From: Acanthamoeba sp. SK_2022b
Lineage: Eukaryota; Discosea; Longamoebia; Acanthamoebidae
DNA: 39,904 bases
Direction of reading: 5' to 3'
NCBI GenBank assembly: GCA_027943245.1
Contig: JANDJZ010001767.1
Location: 1-39,904 of the forward strand
Shown here piece by piece: positions 7,417-15,730 of this stretch. Under the pieces are notes generated by a model. The model saw only the letters and a program-made list of their open reading frames with translations, ran no database searches and had not been told where the DNA came from. A program made the position numbers and the translations under genes. Every line of letters starts with the position of its first letter. Position 1 is the stretch's first letter.

Positions 7417-9789
7417 ATGGATCGCCTTATCATTGCGCACACGCCTTTGCCCGCCCATCAGCTGTTGTTCCGAAGCCTTTCCGGTGAGGAAAAACTGGCC
7501 GGGCTGTTCGAATTCGACGTCGAGCTGCTCAGCCCCGACAATCGGCTCGATCTGAAAGCACTGCTGGGACAAAAAATCACGCTGGAGCTGCGGGGCAATC
7601 CGTTGGCGCCGCGTTATCTCAACGGCAATATCACGCGCATGACGCTCTCCGGAAGAGAAGCCGGCGGCAACCGTTACTATATCTACCGCGCCGTGCTGCG
7701 CCCCACGCTGTGGTATCTGACGCAAAACCGCGACTTTCGCATCTACCAGGAAAAGACCGTTCCCGACATCCTGACTCAGGTGCTGGGGCAGTATCAGGTG
7801 AAAATCGATAATCGCCTGAGCTACGACTACCGCATCTGGGGATACTGCGTGCAGTACCAGGAGAGCGATTTCGACTTCATCAGCCGCCTGATGGAACACG
7901 AAGGCATCTATTACTATTTCACGCACCAGCAAGACGGCCATACGCTGGTGCTGGCTGATGCGCCGTCGGCACATCAGGAACTCGCCGGCTACGCCAGCAT
8001 TCCCTATCAGCTCGCGGAAGGCGGCCTGGTGGAAAATAAAGACAGCATCAACAGCTGGAGCGTCTCGGACGCCATTACGCCCAGCCTGTATAGCCTGGAC
8101 GACTACGATTTTCGCAAACCGCGCGCGCGGTTGCTGGAGGCCCGGCAGAATCCCGCCTCGTTCGCGCAGGACAAAGCCGAAGTGTTCGACTGGCCCGGGC
8201 GTTATACCGATCACGCCCACGGCCAGTTTTACGTCAAGGTTCGCCAGCAGGAGTTCGAAGCGCAGCATGAACAGATGAGCGGCGAAGGCAGTTCGCAGGG
8301 CATTGCCCCCGGCTACCGTTTCCAACTGACCCAGGCGCCGCGCACGGAAGACAACCAGGCCTACCTGGTCGTCAGCGCGCATTACTTCATGCAGGAAAAC
8401 AGCTACGCCAGCAATGATAACGACGCCGGCGAGCAACGTACCGAATTTCAGGTCGTCCCGGCGGGCATCAACTGGCGCCCCGCGCGCACCACGCCCTGGC
8501 CGAAAACCCATGGCCCGCAAACCGCCGAAGTGGTTGGCCCGGAAGGCGAAAGCATCTGGACCGATAAATATGGCCGGGTGAAACTCAAGTTCCGTTGGGA
8601 TCGCCACGGCAACGGCAATGAAACCAGCTCCTGCTGGGTGCGCGTCTCCAGCGCCTGGGCCGGCTGGAAATACGGCGGGATCCAGATCCCGCGTGTGGGT
8701 GAGGAAGTGGTGGTCGACTTTATCAACGGCGATCCGGATCGCCCGATCATCACCGGCCGCGTTTACAACGAAGACAGCATGCCACCGTGGGATCTGCCCG
8801 GCGACGCCACCAAAATGGGCTTTATGAGCCGCAGCAAAGGCGGCGGCACCGACAACGCCAGCTTCCTGTTCCTGGAAGACGCGCCCGGCAACGAATCTTT
8901 CGACATGCACGCCGAACGCAACATGAATATGACGGTGGAAAACGACAAGAACGTCAATATTGACGGCAATCGTTTCACCCGCATCGGCAAAACGCAGGAC
9001 CACCAGGTTATCGGCAATGCCACTTTCCTGTTCGGCTCAATGCGTAATACCACCGTTACCGGACCTGAAACCGCCACGTTCAACAGCGGACAACAGGTAG
9101 GTATTAAAGCCGGGCGTCAGTTCACCATTCACGACGGCGGCGATAACGTCAACATTACTGGCGATCAGACTATTCTGCTGAAGGGCAATCGCCACCATAC
9201 GATTGAAAACAAGCAGACCCAACTGATTAAGCAAGGCCAGGACACCACCATTGAGCAGTATGGCCAGTCCACGAAAATCGAAACCGGCGACAAGAAGCTG
9301 GAGATAACCAGCGGGAACCAGAGCACCAAATTGGCGGCCGGCGACAAGAGCCTCGATATCACCGGCAACCTGACCTCTACCGTCAGCGGCGAAGAAACGC
9401 GCTCTCAGAATAAATTAACCGTCACCACCGCCACAGACTACGTGCAGAAAGCGTCGAAGATTAAGATCGCCACCGTCGATGGCGAAGGCCCCAGCGGTTC
9501 GGATATTTACATCCACGGCAACAAGGTGACGGTAAAAAGCGACAGTGAGCACATTATCATCCGCCCCAAGAACATGACCTGGACTAAGTGGCTGGATGTC
9601 GGCATCAAGACTGGCGCGGCATTCTCCATTACCGGCGGCTTGACCGTCGATGTTAAAACCGCCGCGGTAGTGAAGTTCGAACCCCAGTTCATCTTGTATA
9701 AAAAAGGTCCGGAAGCCGATTTCAACGATCTGAAAATGACTTATTGTTCCATTAGGCTCGCGATTGCGATCCTGACATCCATTTCATAA
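7417..9789 (+). CDS. vgrG: T6SS spike protein VgrG (TssI)
   Basis: VgrG trimers form the puncturing spike on the Hcp tube. The product (790 residues from this start) shows the gp27-like N-terminal half (DRLIIAHTPL; LLFRSLSGEEKLAGLFEFDVELLS), the OB-fold gp5 region (VVGPEGESIWTDKYGRVKLKFRWD; WAGWKYGGIQIPRVGEEVVVDF; GDPDRPIITGRVYN) and a long beta-helical C-terminal part with repeated short strands (TKIETGDKKLEIT, then TKLAAGDKSLDIT). The frame is open to a GTG at 7348, with another ATG at 7396, but GGGG lies six bases before ATG 7417, which gives the usual VgrG N-terminus. No recognised toxin domain is fused; the last 75 or so residues end in a hydrophobic tail. It starts the T6SS locus. Confidence 0.95.
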   Translation: MDRLIIAHTPLPAHQLLFRSLSGEEKLAGLFEFDVELLSPDNRLDLKALLGQKITLELRGNPLAPRYLNGNITRMTLSGREAGGNRYYIYRAVLRPTLWYLTQNRDFRIYQEKTVPDILTQVLGQYQVKIDNRLSYDYRIWGYCVQYQESDFDFISRLMEHEGIYYYFTHQQDGHTLVLADAPSAHQELAGYASIPYQLAEGGLVENKDSINSWSVSDAITPSLYSLDDYDFRKPRARLLEARQNPASFAQDKAEVFDWPGRYTDHAHGQFYVKVRQQEFEAQHEQMSGEGSSQGIAPGYRFQLTQAPRTEDNQAYLVVSAHYFMQENSYASNDNDAGEQRTEFQVVPAGINWRPARTTPWPKTHGPQTAEVVGPEGESIWTDKYGRVKLKFRWDRHGNGNETSSCWVRVSSAWAGWKYGGIQIPRVGEEVVVDFINGDPDRPIITGRVYNEDSMPPWDLPGDATKMGFMSRSKGGGTDNASFLFLEDAPGNESFDMHAERNMNMTVENDKNVNIDGNRFTRIGKTQDHQVIGNATFLFGSMRNTTVTGPETATFNSGQQVGIKAGRQFTIHDGGDNVNITGDQTILLKGNRHHTIENKQTQLIKQGQDTTIEQYGQSTKIETGDKKLEITSGNQSTKLAAGDKSLDITGNLTSTVSGEETRSQNKLTVTTATDYVQKASKIKIATVDGEGPSGSDIYIHGNKVTVKSDSEHIIIRPKNMTWTKWLDVGIKTGAAFSITGGLTVDVKTAAVVKFEPQFILYKKGPEADFNDLKMTYCSIRLAIAILTSIS

Positions 9790-9801
9790 GGAAGCGTCAC
9801 G

Positions 9802-10287
9802 ATGGGTTCATTTATTGACTTTGCGACACAGGATAGTCTCTGGGGAAAAGTCGTCTTTACCCTGTTCGGCATTTTGGTTGGCGGCGTACTCATCGCCGCA
9901 ATTTGCAAAAATATTTTGCCGACAAATAAACCACTGTCTTTCCCTGCACGTCTGCTCATCTTTGTCGTGCTGATGTTGGCACTTCTGAAATACAACCAGT
10001 ACGTGATGTCGGCGGTGAATTACCCCGCAGAGCTGATCGGTTTCCTTATCCTGCCCGGTTTCCTGATGGTTTACTTGGGCGTAACCTCTCCCGGCGGCGG
10101 GCTGTCGCAGATGGGAGAACTGGGATGCTTCGCTCTGCTCGCCGCACTGCTGGTGCTGGCATCCGCCGTGGTCGGTTTCTTTGCGCCCTATCACCTGGAA
10201 AGCGGCGTTCAATTTACAGCCAAGGCAATCGCTGCCGCACTATCCGTCGCAACAGTCCTGTTGGTACGCAGGGGTCTTTCCATATAA
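9802..10287 (+). CDS. Polytopic inner-membrane protein of unknown function next to VgrG
   Basis: I do not recognise this 161-residue protein. It is very hydrophobic, with four to five predicted membrane segments (about residues 14-36, 47-64, 73-93, 102-123 and 138-156) and short polar loops. AAGGAAG precedes the ATG by a good distance, and the gap to vgrG is only 12 bases, so it is probably co-translated. Small polytopic proteins beside vgrG can be immunity proteins against membrane-acting effectors or accessory factors, but no cognate effector is evident here. The hydrophobic VgrG C-terminus directly upstream is the only candidate partner; this is speculation. Confidence 0.8.
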   Translation: MGSFIDFATQDSLWGKVVFTLFGILVGGVLIAAICKNILPTNKPLSFPARLLIFVVLMLALLKYNQYVMSAVNYPAELIGFLILPGFLMVYLGVTSPGGGLSQMGELGCFALLAALLVLASAVVGFFAPYHLESGVQFTAKAIAAALSVATVLLVRRGLSI

Positions 10288-10333
10288 CTATTTATAATTA
10301 ATAGCATTTATATCTTATCCGTCGTTTCGATTG

Positions 10334-10352
10334 GGGGAACGTTAGCGTCCCC
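10334..10352 (+). other. Hairpin upstream of the DUF2169 gene
   Basis: GGGG, a bulged A and ACG pair with CGT and CCCC around a TTAG loop, in the 198-base gap after the membrane-protein gene. No T-run follows. It lies 80 bases before the larger palindrome at 10434. The role is unknown; it may shape mRNA decay or partial termination. Confidence 0.4.
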
Positions 10353-10433
10353 TGAACCAAACTTTGGGTGAATATTTTCATCTGATGTGACTTTGCCTGA
10401 TATCCAATAAAGCGAAAAACGGGATTGTTTTTG

Positions 10434-10457
10434 TGCGGGGCAACATGTTGCCCCGCA
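10434..10457. repeat. 24-bp perfect palindrome upstream of the DUF2169 gene
   Basis: The half-site TGCGGGGCAACA is followed by its exact reverse complement, centred on CATG. There is no T-run. It shares the scheme GGGGC-RR-CATG-YY-GCCCC with the palindrome at 893-910, differing by a matched change (AA/TT here, GG/CC there). It ends 28 bases before the next start codon. It could be a hairpin limiting expression of the downstream genes, a protein-binding site or a dispersed repeat. Confidence 0.85.
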
Positions 10458-10485
10458 GGTATCTACCGGAAGCCTTGCACACACA

Positions 10486-13014
10486 ATGAAAGTCGTAAAA
10501 CCTTTGCGTCTGAGCACGCTTCATCGCCCCTACCGTTGGCAGGGGGAAAATTACCTTGGCGTCTCCGTTTTGGCATTAGCCGATATGGGGGCATCCCCAC
10601 GTCTGCGTCCCGAGCCTGAACTATGGCAGCTCGCCAGCGAAGAGCTGGCACTGAGCGGGGGCGTGCTCGATCTCGCCTTCCCCAAAGCCTGCGCAGAATT
10701 TCTTGCCACCGGCTACGCCTATACCCATCATCAAGCTGATAAAACGGCTTGTGCGGTTAAAATCCAACTGGATACGCTGGAGAAAACGCTGGTGGTCTTC
10801 GGCGATCGTCACTGGATCAATGACCGCCCCTCATCCCCACTCCCCTTTGATGAAATGCGTCTGGATTGGAGCCGCGCTTTCGGCGGCCCACAATGGGTTG
10901 AAAACCCGCACGGCCTTGGCGCTAACCCAGAAACATGTCCACGGGGTTCTCGCTGCCCTCTCCCCAATATCGAACCCCTGCACAATCGACTGAGCTCGCC
11001 GCGCCAGACGCCGCTCCCCGTCAGCTTTGACGCGCTGGACATCAATTGGCCGCGCCGCTTCAGTCGCATAGGCAAAAAATATGACGCCAACTGGCTGCAA
11101 CATGAATTCCCAGGGTTGGCCAGCGATACTGACTGGCGCCTGTTTAATATGGCGGATAACGATCAACAGTGGCCACAGCGCGACGCACTTCCGAGCGGTG
11201 CCACCTATCGCATTTGGAACATGCACCCGCAGATCCCCTGTCAACACGGACAGCTACCCGCATGGGTAGCCCGTTGTTTTATCAATCGTCTGCGGCACGG
11301 TGAGCCTGAGCTCGAAGAGATCGCCATGCGGCACACGACGGTCTGGTTCTTTCCACATCGCCAACAGATGCTGTTGATTTATCACGGCAGCGCACGCATT
11401 GACGAAGACGACGCCGCTGACGTTCTGCACCTTATGCCGGCGTTAGAGCTGTCTGGGGCCACTCGTTCTGCCAATCATTATCGCAAAGTGTTGCGCCAAC
11501 GCAGCGATACCGAGAAAGGCGGTTTATTCGCTTTTCGCGAGAAAGAACTGGTACCTGAATCAGCTATCGGCCCCTGGCTGGATACGGAGCAATCGACGGA
11601 AGAAAGCCCGGCGGTACGCAACCTCACTCGCTATCAGCGACACCTGCAGCAACACTATCGCGATCGCCGACTCTCGGAAGGCCAGGACATCGATGAAGCG
11701 CTTCCCCCTACGGAACGCCCCGCATTGGATGAATTGCCCGACTATGTCGAACGTCTTGAACAAGAAGCCGAGCAAAGACAGCAGGCCCTGTATGACGAAC
11801 TACGAGCCCAAGGGGTTGATCCGCAAAGCGTCGCCGAGCCGCCGTTAAGCAGTGGGCATGAAAACTTCCAGCAGATGCGGGATCTGCTTTACCAACACAG
11901 CGATCCTGCCGAGCGCCGCCGTCTGGAAGAACAGGAACAGGCGCTGTACCAGGCCTACCTGATGACCGCACAATCGCAAGGTCCAGCGCCACGCCTGAGC
12001 GGCGACTTAGCAACGATAATACGTAACCGCGCGATGGCCACCCAACGCGGCGATAAAAACTTCAGCGGTATCGATCTGACCGGCGCCGATCTTTCCGGAT
12101 TGGATCTCACCGGCGCAGACTTCAGCCGTTGTTTGCTGGAAAACGCCAATTTCAGCGGTTGCCGCCTCGATCATGCCAATTTTGAACAGGCGATGTTGGC
12201 ACGTGCAGACTTCACCGACGCCCGCTTGCAAGGGGTTAACCTCAATTACGCCTCGCTGGCATTGGCCCACTGTGTGAACGCTGACTTTTCTCGCGCAACC
12301 CTGGTGGAAACCAATATTCAGGAAACGCTGTTCAAAAACTGCAATTTCACGGGAAGCAGACTGGAGCAGTTGGCGGGATACCGCACCTTTATGACGCAGT
12401 GTGATTTCTCTCAGGCCACACTCTCTGTGATCACGATGATGGCTTTAACACTGAGCCAGCTGAAATTTCACCGAGCCAAGCTGGAGAAGGTGACGTTCAT
12501 TCGCTGCCAACTCGAAGGATTCGACTTCAGCCATGCTCGGCTCGATACCTGTTCGTTGGTCGAAACCCGTGCGGAAGGCTGCTCTTTTCAGGGTGCCAGG
12601 CTGCAAACATGCTCTTTTGTCGCACAAAGCGCGATGCCAGGAGCAAACTTCAGCGAAGCGACGCTCAAGCAATGCAATTTGCGTCAGTTACCGCTACATC
12701 AGGCCTGTTTCCGTCTTGCACGGATTGATAACAGCGACTTTTCCGAGGCCCAGCTCACCGCCGCCAACCTGCAGAAAGCGAACGGCAATGGCAGCTTGTT
12801 CATCCGCTGCGACTTCAGCAACGCCGATCTGTCGAATGCCAGTTTTGTCAGCGCAGTGATGCAAAAAAGCCTGTTCAGCGGTGCCGACTTGCGCGGCGCG
12901 AATTTGTTCCGGGCCGACCTGTCGCAGTCGCGGATCGACGGTTCAACAAAAATTGAAGGTGCTTATACCCGGCAAACGAAAACGCTGCCTCGCACCGCTC
13001 AGGAGAAAGTATGA
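10486..13014 (+). CDS. DUF2169-pentapeptide-repeat T6SS accessory protein
   Basis: The 842-residue protein has an N-terminal DUF2169 domain (about residues 1-310; start MKVVKPLRLSTLHRPYRW, LGVSVLALADMG), a charged helical middle part (about 370-510, coiled-coil-like, rich in Glu/Gln/Arg) and a C-terminal pentapeptide-repeat right-handed beta-helix (about 525-830; runs such as GADLSGLDLTGADFSRC). DUF2169 proteins are encoded with VgrG and PAAR-like genes and are thought to act as adaptors that load effectors on the spike. No strong ribosome site is seen (GGAAG is about 13 bases away), so expression may depend on the flanking hairpins. It overlaps the next gene by four bases. Confidence 0.92.
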   Translation: MKVVKPLRLSTLHRPYRWQGENYLGVSVLALADMGASPRLRPEPELWQLASEELALSGGVLDLAFPKACAEFLATGYAYTHHQADKTACAVKIQLDTLEKTLVVFGDRHWINDRPSSPLPFDEMRLDWSRAFGGPQWVENPHGLGANPETCPRGSRCPLPNIEPLHNRLSSPRQTPLPVSFDALDINWPRRFSRIGKKYDANWLQHEFPGLASDTDWRLFNMADNDQQWPQRDALPSGATYRIWNMHPQIPCQHGQLPAWVARCFINRLRHGEPELEEIAMRHTTVWFFPHRQQMLLIYHGSARIDEDDAADVLHLMPALELSGATRSANHYRKVLRQRSDTEKGGLFAFREKELVPESAIGPWLDTEQSTEESPAVRNLTRYQRHLQQHYRDRRLSEGQDIDEALPPTERPALDELPDYVERLEQEAEQRQQALYDELRAQGVDPQSVAEPPLSSGHENFQQMRDLLYQHSDPAERRRLEEQEQALYQAYLMTAQSQGPAPRLSGDLATIIRNRAMATQRGDKNFSGIDLTGADLSGLDLTGADFSRCLLENANFSGCRLDHANFEQAMLARADFTDARLQGVNLNYASLALAHCVNADFSRATLVETNIQETLFKNCNFTGSRLEQLAGYRTFMTQCDFSQATLSVITMMALTLSQLKFHRAKLEKVTFIRCQLEGFDFSHARLDTCSLVETRAEGCSFQGARLQTCSFVAQSAMPGANFSEATLKQCNLRQLPLHQACFRLARIDNSDFSEAQLTAANLQKANGNGSLFIRCDFSNADLSNASFVSAVMQKSLFSGADLRGANLFRADLSQSRIDGSTKIEGAYTRQTKTLPRTAQEKV

Positions 13015-14078
13015 CGCTTGAAGCAGAAAGCGTTCGGCAGCAAATAGAGCGCGGTGAACCTCTGCAGGAATGTGATATCAGCCATTTGGATCTGCGCGGC
13101 TGGGATTTGTCCGGCATGATTTTTTCACGAGTAAACCTGCAAGGCATAGATTTCAGCGGATGCAATCTGCAGGAGGCCACCTTCAGCGAATGCTGTCTGG
13201 ATCAGTGCTGTTTCGCCCGGCAAACCTTGCACCAGACCACCTTCAATCAGTGCGCCCTGGCGGGTGCCAACTTCACGGAATGCCGACTGGAGCAAAGCAT
13301 TTTCAATGAATGCCGGTTGAACGACGCCAGTTTCAAACAGACCGTGCTCGACCAAACGCAGTTTATGCGCTGCCCGCTCGAACGCAGTGACTTTTGCGCG
13401 TCTATTCAGGATCGCGTGACTTTCTACGAAACGGCATTGTTGCAGGTTAATCTGGCTCAAAGTCAGTTGACGCTTGTCACTTTTTTTCGCCTTGACCTAC
13501 GTAAGACTGAATTAAAAAACTGTTTTTTCGACCGCGTCACGTTTTTCGAATGTGACCATCGCGGCAAAAGTTACGCCAGGCAGCGCCTCATCGCCTGCCA
13601 GTTTACCGATAACCAACTGGACGACGTTGATTTCAGCCAGGCGACGCTGCGCCAGAGCAACTTCAAGGGCGCTTCGCTGCGGCGTGCCAACCTGACGGGC
13701 GTGCAAGCGCAGCAGTCGCTGTGGCTGGAGGCCAATTTGACTCAGGCGCAGTGCCGCAGCGGGCAGTTCGATCAGGCGATCTTCAGCGAAGCGACGCTGG
13801 ATGCCGCCAACTTCAGCCAGGCGCGCCTATATCAATGCGTGTTCCAGCGCAGCCGTGCGGCACGCTGTGATTTCAGCGACAGCGACCTGACCTACGCCGA
13901 TTTCTGTTATGCCGACATCGGCGCCGCCGATTTTCGGCGCGCGCGCTTTATGCGCACCCGCATGCACCGCGCCCACCAGCAGCAAACGCGCTGGGGCGAT
14001 CGCAGCGGAATTCTCGAGCGCGACGAAGAACTGTACGCCGCCGAAACCTGGAGCGCACAGCGCCAGAGCCGAATCTGA
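13011..14078 (+). CDS. Pentapeptide-repeat protein, T6SS spike module
   Basis: This 355-residue protein consists almost entirely of pentapeptide repeats predicted to form a quadrilateral beta-helix. Repeats such as GANFTECRLEQSIFNECRL show Phe at the inward position and an unusual number of Cys residues at neighbouring positions. The start overlaps the stop of the DUF2169 gene (ATGA), implying coupled synthesis and perhaps a complex with its pentapeptide domain. Related proteins occur beside VgrG, DUF3540 and DUF4150 genes in other T6SS loci; a structural or adaptor role is inferred. No catalytic motif is visible. Confidence 0.9.
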   Translation: MTLEAESVRQQIERGEPLQECDISHLDLRGWDLSGMIFSRVNLQGIDFSGCNLQEATFSECCLDQCCFARQTLHQTTFNQCALAGANFTECRLEQSIFNECRLNDASFKQTVLDQTQFMRCPLERSDFCASIQDRVTFYETALLQVNLAQSQLTLVTFFRLDLRKTELKNCFFDRVTFFECDHRGKSYARQRLIACQFTDNQLDDVDFSQATLRQSNFKGASLRRANLTGVQAQQSLWLEANLTQAQCRSGQFDQAIFSEATLDAANFSQARLYQCVFQRSRAARCDFSDSDLTYADFCYADIGAADFRRARFMRTRMHRAHQQQTRWGDRSGILERDEELYAAETWSAQRQSRI

Positions 14079-14108
14079 ATGCATTGACCACTTCACGAGG
14101 GGATCACC

Positions 14109-14744
14109 ATGAGCGTTGCCAACACAACTCGCGCCGTCAACATCGCACCGCCCCAGCAGGCCGCCGGCCAGGTCGTCAACCTGTTGCCGGACGGCAGCCT
14201 GGTGGTGGAGTGCGAAGGCCGCGGCTGGCATTGCCGCCGGGCGGCGAGCTGCCTGCTGACGCCGGCCCTCGGCGATAACGTGCTGGTCGCCGGCTGCGGC
14301 CACCAGCTGTGGGCGATCGCCGTTCTCGAACGTGCGGAGCCGCAAAGCGCGGCGCGGCTCTGCGTCACAGGCGATCTGCAAATTGAAACGCCGAGCGGTT
14401 CGCTGTCGCTGCACAGCGCGCAGGCGCTAAAGCTGAGCGGCGACGCCATGACGCTGCAGGCCAACAGCGGCGACTGCCACGTCGACAAGATGAAATACAG
14501 CGGCGAGGAACTGTCGGCCTTCGTCAGTATCAGCCGCCTGGTCGGCAAGCGCTGCGAGTCGCTGTGGCATTCGGTCAGCCAGATCAGCCATTCGCTGTTC
14601 CGCAAAGTGCGCCAAACCGAGCACGTGCGCGCCGGGCAGCTGGATTATCAGGCGGAAGATTACGCCCGCATTCATGCCCGCAACACGCTCATTACCTCAA
14701 AAGACATCACCAAGCTGGATTCGGAACAAATCCACGTCGGATAA
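14109..14744 (+). CDS. DUF3540-family T6SS protein
   Basis: The 211-residue product fits the DUF3540 family found beside VgrG and DUF4150 genes. The N-terminal half (about 17-75) looks like a small OB-type beta-barrel (VVNLLPDGSLVVECEGRGW, LGDNVLVAGCGHQLWAIAVLE). The second half has short repeated beta strands resembling the VgrG needle (VTGDLQIETPSGSLSLHSAQ; ALKLSGDAMTLQANSG). It therefore looks like a reduced spike-tip or needle-extension element. It begins after GAGGGG and is followed at 16 bases by the PAAR-like gene. The function is inferred from family context. Confidence 0.85.
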   Translation: MSVANTTRAVNIAPPQQAAGQVVNLLPDGSLVVECEGRGWHCRRAASCLLTPALGDNVLVAGCGHQLWAIAVLERAEPQSAARLCVTGDLQIETPSGSLSLHSAQALKLSGDAMTLQANSGDCHVDKMKYSGEELSAFVSISRLVGKRCESLWHSVSQISHSLFRKVRQTEHVRAGQLDYQAEDYARIHARNTLITSKDITKLDSEQIHVG

Positions 14745-14760
14745 CCTGCGGAGGCCTTTT

Positions 14761-15153
14761 ATGTTTGCCAACAGCCAAATGATCGGCGTGGACCTGGCGT
14801 TTCCCGACGTCTGTCTGACGCCAAGCCCGGCGCCGGTGCCCGTGCCCTACCCGGATATCGCCCTGGCGCCGACCGCCATCCCGAATGCGTTCAACATTCT
14901 GTTCGTCGGCACCCCGGCGCACAACATGGCGACGGTGACGCCGCTGACCAACGGCGACAACCCCGGCGTGGCCACCGGCGTCGCTTCCGGGACGGTGATG
15001 GGGCCGTCCCGCCACCTGACCGGCGCCTTTACCGTATTGCTCAAAGGCACCCCGGCCACCCGGCTGACCAGCCTCAGCCTGCAGAATTCCACCAACGCGC
15101 TCGGCATGCGCATCGTGCCGAGCCAATTAAAAGTGTTGCTGCTTGCGCCCTGA
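14761..15153 (+). CDS. DUF4150 PAAR-like spike-tip protein
   Basis: The 130-residue product is a DUF4150/PAAR-like protein expected to cap the VgrG trimer and sharpen the spike. It has the typical N-terminal proline-rich stretch (SPAPVPVPYPDIALAPTAIPN), followed by NILFVGTPAHNMATVTPLTNGD and LLKGTPATRLTSLSLQNS. The frame is open to 14674, but GGAGG at 14750-14754 is six bases before ATG 14761, which is chosen. Many DUF4150 proteins carry a fused toxin; this one is a bare domain with no C-terminal extension. Its stop overlaps an upstream in-frame ATG of the next gene. Confidence 0.9.
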   Translation: MFANSQMIGVDLAFPDVCLTPSPAPVPVPYPDIALAPTAIPNAFNILFVGTPAHNMATVTPLTNGDNPGVATGVASGTVMGPSRHLTGAFTVLLKGTPATRLTSLSLQNSTNALGMRIVPSQLKVLLLAP

Positions 15154-15200
15154 TGACGGCGCCTTATTACACAGCCATTCAATCAAGAAAAGAGGACATT

Positions 15201-15701
15201 GTGAAAACACGGATTACCCTGACGCTGTTGACCGCCCTGACGCTTGCCGGTTGTTCCACCCCGCCGCCACCGCCGCCGGCGCTCAATAACGACGCTATCG
15301 TCAGCAGTGAAGTCAACGGCGTCACGCTGCAGCACCGCGCCGCGGTGAGCGCGCCGAAGCAGTTCAAGCCGATCGGTGAGGAGTACCGCAGCCTGTACGC
15401 CGCCAGCATCATGAGCAGCCCGAATTATACCGGCACCGCCGTCGGCAGCCTGGACAACGCCGCCGCGTTCTACGCGCTGGGCGAAGTGGAAAACAACTGG
15501 CTGGCGATCTCCGCTATCCGCGGTGGCGATCTGGTGGGGTATATCCAGGCCAACGCCGGCGTACCGGAAGCGCGCTACAAATCGACGCTGCGCAAAGATC
15601 TGCCGCGCCGCGCACGCGCCGCTAAACAGGACTGCGTCAAAGTCGGCGGCGACAGCAAGGCGTGTAAAAACGCCGGTTCAGCTACCTGGATCCTCCAGTA
15701 G
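15201..15701 (+). CDS. T6SS-linked lipoprotein with an SH3-like domain
   Basis: This 166-residue protein has a lipoprotein signal ending LTLAGC (Cys18; Ser at +2, which predicts the outer membrane), a short polyproline run and a segment at about residues 70-115 (VGSLDNAAAFYALGEVENNW, then GDLVGYIQ) with the spacing of a bacterial SH3 domain, often used to bind peptidoglycan. Two cysteines near the C-terminus may form a disulfide. An in-frame ATG at 15153 exists, but AGAGGA just before GTG 15201 and the clean signal peptide favour the GTG. It lies directly before tssJ, so a role in anchoring the membrane complex to the cell wall is plausible. The domain call is by eye. Confidence 0.75.
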   Translation: MKTRITLTLLTALTLAGCSTPPPPPPALNNDAIVSSEVNGVTLQHRAAVSAPKQFKPIGEEYRSLYAASIMSSPNYTGTAVGSLDNAAAFYALGEVENNWLAISAIRGGDLVGYIQANAGVPEARYKSTLRKDLPRRARAAKQDCVKVGGDSKACKNAGSATWILQ

Positions 15702-15730
15702 TCAGCACGCCTGCGGGCGACGAGATTCCC

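Noticed and set aside
7276..9003. 575-codon minus-strand frame opposite vgrG
   Set aside because: Same type of antisense shadow; vgrG is unmistakable on the plus strand.
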